Virus record (IMG/VR): IMGVR_UViG_3300029448_000262
Location: 1 to 30,095 of that record
Origin: a virus
Direction: 5' to 3' (one strand)
DNA length: 30,095 bases
Shown: piece by piece, positions 22,801 through 28,401 of the stretch
Numbering within the stretch: the stretch's first letter is position 1
Layout: each line of letters starts with the position of its first letter
Notes under the pieces: model-generated
Seen by the model: the letters and a program-made list of their open reading frames with translations, nothing else
What the model was told of the DNA's origin: nothing
The model's database searches: none
Program-made: the position numbers and the translations under genes

Positions 22801-24320
22801 ATTCTTTTATTGATGATGTTGGTACTGGCAGTTTGTTTATAAAAACAAGTGCTTTATTTGTTAGAAACCCAAGTGATGCTTCTATGATAGATGCACAAAG
22901 TGGGGGTGCAGTAAACTTATATTACAACAACAGCAAAAAGTTTGAAACTACAAGCACAGGTGTAAGTATAAGTTCGACAGGCGCAGGTGCTATTGCAACA
23001 GTTGAAGCAGGTGATGGCAACCAAGCAAGTTTAGATTTAAAAAATACAGAGGGGCATTACAGATTAATTACAGATGGTGGCGAATTTAAAGTATTTGACC
23101 AAACAGACTCTAATCAACCATTTACAATAAATACATCGGGTCAGATTGGCATAGGTACAACAAGCCCATCAAGTTTGTTGCATTTAGAAAGTGCATCTAG
23201 TCCGACTTTAAGATTAGTTGATACAACAAATAGTGTAACATTATTAGCATTTGCACAAAATACAAATACAGGTTTTGGAAATTTTTCAAATCATCCATTA
23301 ATTTTTTACACAAATAGCACAACTGCTTTAACAATAGATACATCACAAGACGCAACCTTTGCAGGTCAAATTAGTGGTATAGGTGGTAGTGCAGGATCAC
23401 CATCGTATATATTTGAGGGGAATACAGATACAGGGTTTTTTCATCCTGCAGTAGATGCAATAGGCTTTTCAACGGCAGGTTCAGAAAGAATGCGAATAAC
23501 ATCATCTGGTCTGGTAGGCATAGGCACAACAAGTCCATTACAAAAATTAGACACACCAAACATTATCATTGGTGGTACATCAATATCAGCAAGTTACAGA
23601 GCAAACGCAACTTTAATGGACAATTTAAGTGGTGTGGCAAGATTTTACTCTTTGGGTTCTGATAATTCAACAGGTGGTTCTTATCAATTTAACTCACTTT
23701 CTGCTGATGGATCGGCAGGTTCAGGCACAATACTAACAATCGCAAACGATGGAGACGCAACTTTTGCAGGTACAGTAACTTTGCTAGATACAAAACAACT
23801 TATTTTAGGTAATGCAAATGATTTTTCCATAGTACACGATGCAACTGAAACTTTTATTGCAAATGATACAGGAAACCTTACAATAGTCAACAACACAAAT
23901 GATGGCGATGTTATATTCAAATCTGATGATGGTTCAGGTTCTACGACAGAATATTTTAAACTCGATGGTAGTCAAACTATTCTTGATGTCGCAGTTAGAA
24001 CACTTTTTAGAGATAGTGTAAAAGCAACATTTGGCGCAGGTTATGACTTGGTTATATATCACGACTCAGCAAATTCTTATGTAGAACAACAAGGCACAGG
24101 GGATTTAATCATAAGAAATAGTGCAAATGACAAAGATATTAGGTTACAAACAGATAATGGTTCGGGCTTGGTGACAGATTATATATTACTTGATGGTAGT
24201 GATGTGTCAACAAAAATATTAACACAAAAAGTAATAATGTCTAATCTACCAACAAGTGACCCTAATAATGCAGGTCAATTATATCTTGAAAGTGGTTTTA
24301 TGAGGGTTTCGGCTGGTTAA
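19851..24320 (+). CDS. Large repetitive tail fibre protein
   Basis: A 1489-residue fibre, about 15 percent of the genome. The N-terminus (MATLTGQTIASTYDGLLKLS, then a GNALITGDLQVD strand) probably attaches to the tail. The body alternates two repeat types: LEIYHDGSNSYIDD(T)GTGSL units and DSSGNATFAGDVSL-like units, with VGIGTTSP repeats in the distal third. Both are common in marine phage fibres, where they form trimeric beta-helical shafts. The C-terminus is short, LPTSDPNNAGQLYLESGFM then RVSAG; no Peptidase_S74 chaperone domain is visible, unlike many fibres with the same repeats. It should bind the host receptor. The -7 box is 22 bases upstream and no terminator follows. Confidence 0.9.
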   Translation: MATLTGQTIASTYDGLLKLSDNDGLTASVKNIQDGLGVSSPVNISTAVLFIKPTSDTSSTPTSGKEFEVVGNALITGDLQVDNINIDGNTISASSGVVTLASGAIATTQTQNDNSTKIATTAYVDSAVDGVDTLAEILAIGNTTGSTKISVNNSSSGIDFVDNAKARFGTGNDLEIYHDGSNSYIDDTAGTGSLYINTNAFRLVSANKGENMIRAFEDGAVILCHNNLDKLTTTSTGATVTGNLQVTGSSGDTLTLTKGSTEPSLRIEGDTDKDFVLTISAETFSITQNDGATDILTLDHDTKNATFAGDVKIEEASTPTLELIDTTNNYNLLIRHNNTNAVFDTHASSYYEFKIGDSQKLLIDNSGNATFAGNVSMGKLTVEDSGADLIDMTRTGVGTYRLAISGSDAFSIFDVGANADRVIIDSSGNTTFAGDVNITNSKLQITSASPEIILSVPGGGLDSRIYNDGSGNFIIGNGTNSATPTTALTIDSSQNATFAGNVDLLDNKKIQVGSSQDLKLYHDGSHSIIQDSGTGVLKIITSGVTFQNESASANTLVLDSSGNATFAGDVSLADSKKVSLGVSDDFNMSHNGTDTTIQNITGHLNIINKSNDSDIIFSNDDGSGGITEYFKLDGNNVNVRVSQNFSFNDSVKSAFGNSGDLQIYHDGSNSYIQDTGTGNLRIRGTNLRLESESLVHNFLIATESAGVQIFYNDVQKFTTTSTGVTVTGGVIASRDGSFGTSGATNNSSVKVLDGSIITKIQSQTSGDTAGILGTESNNVLRLVTNNISALTIDASQNVGIGTTGPSAKFEVKAKGSALGSTGYFINSLFKDTGQNVGIVTAHNDTDNGVGVIAGINSLAFVTYGSDWTQALLLDTSQNATFAGNISLADSKILRIGSSNDLDLLHDGTNTQISNNTGDLQIINNANDKDIVFLSDDGSGGTAEYFKLDGSDAVLRIHKRTIIDDNVKLDFGTGQDLQIYHNGSNSFIDDVGTGSLFIKTSALFVRNPSDASMIDAQSGGAVNLYYNNSKKFETTSTGVSISSTGAGAIATVEAGDGNQASLDLKNTEGHYRLITDGGEFKVFDQTDSNQPFTINTSGQIGIGTTSPSSLLHLESASSPTLRLVDTTNSVTLLAFAQNTNTGFGNFSNHPLIFYTNSTTALTIDTSQDATFAGQISGIGGSAGSPSYIFEGNTDTGFFHPAVDAIGFSTAGSERMRITSSGLVGIGTTSPLQKLDTPNIIIGGTSISASYRANATLMDNLSGVARFYSLGSDNSTGGSYQFNSLSADGSAGSGTILTIANDGDATFAGTVTLLDTKQLILGNANDFSIVHDATETFIANDTGNLTIVNNTNDGDVIFKSDDGSGSTTEYFKLDGSQTILDVAVRTLFRDSVKATFGAGYDLVIYHDSANSYVEQQGTGDLIIRNSANDKDIRLQTDNGSGLVTDYILLDGSDVSTKILTQKVIMSNLPTSDPNNAGQLYLESGFMRVSAG
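20763..23770. repeat. Dispersed 14-bp repeats in the fibre gene
   Basis: GCAACTTTTGCAGG or a one- or two-base variant occurs at 20763, 20955, 21139, 21336, 21540, 22485, 23352 and 23757. It encodes the core of the NATFAG unit. Near-identical codon choice between copies suggests recent duplication or gene conversion and gives sites for recombination within the shaft. Confidence 0.8.
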
Positions 24321-24334
24321 TGATTATTTTATAT

Positions 24335-24346
24335 TTTGTAAATTTG
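24335..24346 (+). promoter_or_regulatory. Promoter-like box TTTGTAAATTTG
   Basis: TAAATTTG (24339-24346) is preceded by TTTG and lies 21 bases before the ATG at 24368. It has the same layout as the boxes at 8883, 12072 and 26341. It probably starts the transcript of the paralogue pair and tail tube region. Confidence 0.55.
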
Positions 24347-24367
24347 TAATAATTAAATCTTAAAATT

Positions 24368-24679
24368 ATGGCTATAAAATACGAATGGCATATAAATGGT
24401 TTTGATGCCAAAATTTCACACGACAGCAAATCAAATGTAATTTATGCTGTTCATTGGAAATATTGGGGAAAAGATGGCGACCACAGTTCTGACATTATCG
24501 GTTCAGAACATTTTGAATATAATGCAGATTCTTTTATTGAATATGATAAAATCAAAAAAGAAGATGTAATCGGTTGGCTTGAAGCAAAACTTGACATTGC
24601 AAAAATGAAAGAGTCTATAAAATCTGTTATTGACGATAAAAAAGACCCAAAGGACATCATGTTAATACCAGAATGGTAA
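24368..24679 (+). CDS. Small phage protein, paralogue A (DUF7936-like)
   Basis: A 103-residue protein with an N-terminal beta sandwich pattern (YEWHINGFDAKISHD, NVIYAVHWKYWGKDG) and a C-terminal helix, EDVIGWLEAKLDIAKMKESI, ending in IMLIPEW. The order of an aromatic strand, a V..VHW strand, then (E/K)(D/N)(V/Y)I.WL is shared with the next gene. It resembles a small family I recall from marine phages, tentatively DUF7936. The function is not known; a fibre assembly or structural accessory role is inferred from position between fibre and tail tube genes. Confidence 0.7.
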   Translation: MAIKYEWHINGFDAKISHDSKSNVIYAVHWKYWGKDGDHSSDIIGSEHFEYNADSFIEYDKIKKEDVIGWLEAKLDIAKMKESIKSVIDDKKDPKDIMLIPEW

Positions 24680-24680
24680 A

Positions 24681-24977
24681 ATGAATATTGATTACACTTG
24701 GGATATAGTAAAAGTTAATTATATCCTAAAAGAAGGTGATCTTTATTATGTTATAAAAAACATTGAATACAAATACACAGGTATTGATTCTGAGTCAGGA
24801 AACTCTTTTGTTGTGCCTGGTAATGTGGATTTAAAAAAACCAAATCCAAACAGTTTTATTGAAAGAGAAAACATCACAAAAGAAAATTATATTCAATGGC
24901 TTTTAAATTGTGGTTTATCTGAGCACTACCTGCAACAAATAATTTTCTTTGAAATTATGCAGAAAAATAAAATATAA
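24681..24977 (+). CDS. Small phage protein, paralogue B
   Basis: A 98-residue protein with the same layout as the gene one base upstream: DYTWDIVKVNYI strand, YYVIKNIEYKYTG strand, SFIEREN turn, then ENYIQWLLNCGL helix. The two align across their whole length but share few residues, so the duplication is old. The pair is probably translated from one mRNA. The function is unknown; two diverged copies may form a heteromer. Confidence 0.68.
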   Translation: MNIDYTWDIVKVNYILKEGDLYYVIKNIEYKYTGIDSESGNSFVVPGNVDLKKPNPNSFIERENITKENYIQWLLNCGLSEHYLQQIIFFEIMQKNKI

Positions 24978-25003
24978 TTTTTAATTTTAACAAAAATTTA
25001 ATT

Positions 25004-25156
25004 ATGCAATTATCACAGGAACAAATCAATCAAATCGTTAGTTTACTAAACGAATTACCTATCAAACACACACCGATTGCCCAGGCTATAAGTAAAGTTA
25101 TGCAAGAGGCGCAAGACAAGGAATCAGAAAAACCAACAGAGCCAAAGAAAAAATAA
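25004..25156 (+). CDS. Small hypothetical protein (50 aa)
   Basis: A 50-residue protein starting MQLSQEQINQIVSLLNELPI, then KHTPIAQAISKVMQEAQDK, ending in a Lys/Glu/Pro tail. Two amphipathic helices are likely. No family is recognised. Support for a real gene: an ATG after an A/T-rich leader like those of its neighbours, it fills most of the gap between paralogue B and the tail tube gene, and the tail-tube promoter box begins 16 bases after its stop. Confidence 0.62.
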   Translation: MQLSQEQINQIVSLLNELPIKHTPIAQAISKVMQEAQDKESEKPTEPKKK

Positions 25157-25172
25157 GTAAATATTTTATTCG

Positions 25173-25181
25173 TATATTTAC
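25173..25181 (+). promoter_or_regulatory. Promoter-like box TATATTTAC before the tail tube gene
   Basis: TATATTTA followed by C, 20 bases before the ATG at 25202, belongs to the recurring TAnnTTTAC group. It gives the abundant tail tube protein its own start. Confidence 0.52.
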
Positions 25182-25201
25182 AGTAATAAATTTTTAATCA
25201 A

Positions 25202-25612
25202 ATGGCTACAACTGGAATTTTTAATGGAACAATTTTAGTGCTTAAATACAACAATGGCATAATTGGTCACACAACATCATGTTCACTAAGTTTATCTGCT
25301 GACACACCTGAAGCAACTTCAAAAGACTCATCAGGTTTTTCAGAATTTATACCTGGTGTTATGTCAGGTGAAATAAGTTTTGAGGGTCTTATTAAGTATG
25401 ATGACTCAACAAGCATTATCACATTGACTGATGCGTTTTTAGCAAGAAATACTGTGACTGCTGTTTTTGGAACGACTGTTTCTGGTGATGCTGTCTATTC
25501 TGCAAGTTGTATAATCTCATCCTTAGAGCATAGCGCAGAAATGGAGTCACCTGCTACATTTTCAGGAACATTGACATTGACTGGCACAATTAGTAAATCA
25601 ACTAATGCTTAA
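25202..25612 (+). CDS. Major tail (tube) protein
   Basis: A 136-residue tail tube protein of the TP901-1/Phage_tail_2 type. Signature parts are GIFNGTILVLKY, then TTSCSLSLSADTPEATSKDS, FIPGVMSGEISFEGLIKYDD and the C-terminal PATFSGTLTLTGTI. The fold is the beta sandwich that stacks as hexamers around the tape measure. It is followed after 8 bases by the chaperone gene. Confidence 0.9.
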   Translation: MATTGIFNGTILVLKYNNGIIGHTTSCSLSLSADTPEATSKDSSGFSEFIPGVMSGEISFEGLIKYDDSTSIITLTDAFLARNTVTAVFGTTVSGDAVYSASCIISSLEHSAEMESPATFSGTLTLTGTISKSTNA

Positions 25613-25620
25613 AAACATTA

Positions 25621-26339
25621 ATGACTAAAAACAAAAAAAGAGGCTATGTCACAATAGACATAGGCAATAAAAAGCGCACCCTTCATTTTAGCATGAATTT
25701 CTGGGCTGAGTTCACAGACCAATTGGGTGTTGGCATTGACCAGATTGGCGATTTATTTCAGCAAGGTTTTACAATCAAACAATTAAGGTCTTTAATATAT
25801 TCTGGCCTTATTGCATACGATGCCGAAAACAACATTCCAGTTGATTACAATGAATATAAAGTCGGTATGTGGTTGAGTGATTTATCGCCTGACGCAATCA
25901 CTGAGGTGATTTCTGCTATGACACAATCAAAAATTCTTGGTGTTGATCTTGACAATGAATTAAGACAGCCAGAAAAAAAAAGTCAGAAAAAGACTTAGAA
26001 ATCACATTTGATACATTAATAGATTATTTTATTGGTCGTGTTGGTATTCTGCCTGATGTGTTTTGGCGCAGTACATGGGCTGAAAATGCATTGATGTCAG
26101 AGGCCTATCAAACAAAAGAGAACAAAGAATGGGAACGCACTAGATTGCTTGTCAGCATGATACATAATGTGAATTGCACAAAAAGGGCACAGATGATAAA
26201 ACCAAAAGATGTGATTGAATTACCTATTGATAAAATCAAAAGAAAAAAATCATTAGAGCCAAAAGGCGACCTTGCAAAAGTAAAAGCATTGGAAGAAAAA
26301 CTTAGCCGGGCAAAGTGGATGCCTATAAACAAACTTTAA
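25621..26339 (+). CDS. Tail assembly chaperone, short form (stop at 25998) and -1 frameshift fusion
   Basis: The zero-frame product (25621-25998) has 125 residues: a beta start (GYVTIDIGNKKRTLHFSMNF), a helical middle and a basic tail QPEKKSQKKT. A run of nine A (25973-25981) contains A AAA AAA in the zero frame. A -1 slip there continues from 25980 through KSEKDLEITFDTLIDYF to TAA at 26337-26339, giving a 239-residue fusion. The extension has no convincing start of its own; the first possible one, GTG at 26058, leaves 78 bases of open frame before it unexplained. The pair lies between tail tube and tape measure, exactly where lambda G/GT-type chaperones occur. They keep the tape measure soluble and recruit tube subunits. 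Confidence 0.88.
25973..25981 (+). promoter_or_regulatory. Programmed -1 frameshift site (A9 slippery run)
   Basis: GAA AAA AAA AGT in the zero frame offers the slippery heptamer A AAA AAA (25974-25980). Re-reading base 25980 puts the ribosome in the frame that is open to 26339. Transcriptional slippage on A9 could give the same product. No strong downstream stem is obvious by eye. Confidence 0.85.
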
Positions 26340-26340
26340 T

Positions 26341-26358
26341 TTTGTAAATTTACATAAA
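26341..26358 (+). promoter_or_regulatory. Promoter-like box before the tape measure gene (18-bp repeat variant)
   Basis: TTTGTAAATTTACATAAA matches the 18-mers at 8883 and 12072 except at two bases. Its TGTAAATTTACA core (26343-26354) is a perfect 12-bp palindrome. It begins two bases after the chaperone stop and lies 8 bases before the ATG at 26367. Confidence 0.55.
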
Positions 26359-26366
26359 TTCTCACC

Positions 26367-28400
26367 ATGGCTGAAAGTAAATTAAGAGTTGACATATTAG
26401 CAGACGTAAAAGGATTTGACAGGGCAATGAGCAAAGCCCAGAGTCGTTTGAGTTCTTTTGGTAAAAGTGCAACTAAAATTGGCAAAACAATGTCGATGAA
26501 TTTGACATTACCAATTACTTTAGCAGGAACTGTCGCTGTAAATCAAGCAATTAAATTTGAAAAGTTACAAACTACATTAAATGTATTGACCGGCTCTGCT
26601 GACGAAGGTGCAAAGGCTTTTGAAAGACTTGTTGCATTTTCAGCAGAAACTCCATTTCAACTGGCAGACTTGGTGCAAGTTAACAATGTACTTATGGGAT
26701 TTGGTCTCAATGCTGAAAGTGCTTTTGAAAACGTAAAAAGATTGGGGGATATTGCAGGTATCACAGGTGGTGATTTGAATGGAATTGCAATTGCATTTGG
26801 TCAAGCCTCTGCTGAAGGTCGATTGTTAACCAGAGACCTAAGACAGTTTATAAACAATGGTGTCCCGGTCATACAAATATTGGCACAAGAAATTGGAGTT
26901 GCTGAGGGTGAAATTATGGACTTAGCATCACAAGGAAAAATAACTTTTGATGTTTTAGAAAATGCTTTTAAAAACGCAACTAGTGAGGGTGGCAAATTTG
27001 CTGGTGGAACAAAAATTTTGAGTCAAACATTAGGTGGTCTTTTATCAACCCTAAAAGATAATGTAAACATTGCATTAGCAGAATTTGGTCAAGCAATAGC
27101 AGAGGCTTTTAATCTGTCAGAAAATATACCAAAAATCGCTAAATTTATACAAGATTTAACAGACAAATTTAAAAAATTAGAACCATCAACACAAAGAGTT
27201 CTAATCGTATTTACAGGAATAACTGCTGTCGCTGGGCCTTTGCTTATTTTGGTTGGCAAATTAGCAATGGGTATAACAGGTTTGATTAAAGTTGCAGGAT
27301 TTGCAAGAACTGCTTTTATCGCACTTACAACAGCCATGAGAGCCAATCCATTTATTTTGGTAGCAACTGCAATTGCAGGTGTTGTCTTAGCCTTACAAAA
27401 ATTAAAAAGAGAAAGCGACCAGGCTAAACTTGATGCATTTGGTGAGGGTTTAAAAAACTTGACACTCAATGAAGCAGAGCAAAAGTTAAGTAAATTAAAT
27501 AAAACATTTGAGGCAAATACAAAAATTTTAGATGAAAATAATGCTTTAGGCTTTGCTAGAAAAAAATTAATTATAGAAGATGCTGATGGCACAAAAAGAA
27601 AAACCAGTGAGTTAGCAAACGAAAACACCGAAATGGGTAATCAAATAAAATTATTAGAGGATTTTATTGCCCTTAAAAAAGAAGAAAAAAAAGTGCCACT
27701 TGAAACAGAGACAACAACAACAAGGACACCAATAACACCAATAACACCTGTAACATCAACAATGCCAGGTCTTGCACCTGTTGCTGGTGATCCTTTGGCT
27801 GGATTGACTAAAAGCATATTTACTGCTGATGATATGCTTGGGCCAAGAATTGACCATATGAAACTTAAAATGATGCAACTTGCAGAGGTCGCTGATATTG
27901 TAGGCACTGAGACTGCTAATGCCTTTGGTCAAATGGGTAATAATTTGGTAAATTCGCTTGGATTGGCTGATACTGGCTTTGAAGGTTTTGCAAAAAATTT
28001 AGCCGGAACAATAACTAAATTAATTTCAATGCTTTTAAGTAACGCCATGGCAAGCGCCATCGCTGGTGCCCAAGCCTCAGCCCTAGCGACTGGGCCGGGT
28101 GCTGTTTTTGCAGGGCCTGCTTTTATGGCCACTGCAATTGCTGGTGTTGTGTCTGCTTTTGCATCAATACCAAAATTTGCAAAAGGTGGCATGGTAACTG
28201 GTGCAACCTTAGGAATGATTGGTGAGGGTATCGGAACAAATAGAGGCAACCCAGAAATTGTTGCACCACTTGACCGATTACAAAGCATGATTCAACCAAG
28301 AAACCAAAGAGTTGAAGTTGGTGGTCAATTTTCAATAAATGGTCAAGATTTGGTTCTTGTTTTACAAAGAGCAAATTCAGACAGAACTCGACTAGTATAA
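26367..28400 (+). CDS. Tape measure protein
   Basis: A 677-residue tape measure protein. The N-terminal third has the family signature: FDRAMSKAQSRLSSFGKSAT, AIKFEKLQTTLNVLTGSADE, ETPFQLADLVQVNNVLMGFG and GRLLTRDLRQFINNGVPVIQ. Hydrophobic segments lie near residues 285-320, 330-350 and 560-600; these may insert in the host membrane for DNA entry. The C-terminus has the KGGMVTGATLGMIGEGIG motif common to such proteins. At about 0.15 nm per residue the length predicts a tail of roughly 100 nm, an inference from known tape measure ratios. The following gene starts one base after the stop. Confidence 0.93.
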   Translation: MAESKLRVDILADVKGFDRAMSKAQSRLSSFGKSATKIGKTMSMNLTLPITLAGTVAVNQAIKFEKLQTTLNVLTGSADEGAKAFERLVAFSAETPFQLADLVQVNNVLMGFGLNAESAFENVKRLGDIAGITGGDLNGIAIAFGQASAEGRLLTRDLRQFINNGVPVIQILAQEIGVAEGEIMDLASQGKITFDVLENAFKNATSEGGKFAGGTKILSQTLGGLLSTLKDNVNIALAEFGQAIAEAFNLSENIPKIAKFIQDLTDKFKKLEPSTQRVLIVFTGITAVAGPLLILVGKLAMGITGLIKVAGFARTAFIALTTAMRANPFILVATAIAGVVLALQKLKRESDQAKLDAFGEGLKNLTLNEAEQKLSKLNKTFEANTKILDENNALGFARKKLIIEDADGTKRKTSELANENTEMGNQIKLLEDFIALKKEEKKVPLETETTTTRTPITPITPVTSTMPGLAPVAGDPLAGLTKSIFTADDMLGPRIDHMKLKMMQLAEVADIVGTETANAFGQMGNNLVNSLGLADTGFEGFAKNLAGTITKLISMLLSNAMASAIAGAQASALATGPGAVFAGPAFMATAIAGVVSAFASIPKFAKGGMVTGATLGMIGEGIGTNRGNPEIVAPLDRLQSMIQPRNQRVEVGGQFSINGQDLVLVLQRANSDRTRLV

Positions 28401-28401
28401 A

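Noticed and set aside
20763-23770. Regularly spaced repeats that might suggest a CRISPR array
   Set aside because: The repeats are in frame, encode NATFAG-type units, have irregular spacing of about 190 to 950 bases and lie in one long coding sequence.
26058-26339. Independent gene starting at GTG 26058
   Set aside because: The frame is open upstream to the A9 run at 25973-25981 and is better explained as the -1 extension of the chaperone gene.
27089-27628. 179-codon minus-strand frame inside the tape measure gene
   Set aside because: The plus-strand gene has clear family motifs throughout. The antisense protein is low-complexity Ser/Ala/Phe, a shadow of codon bias.
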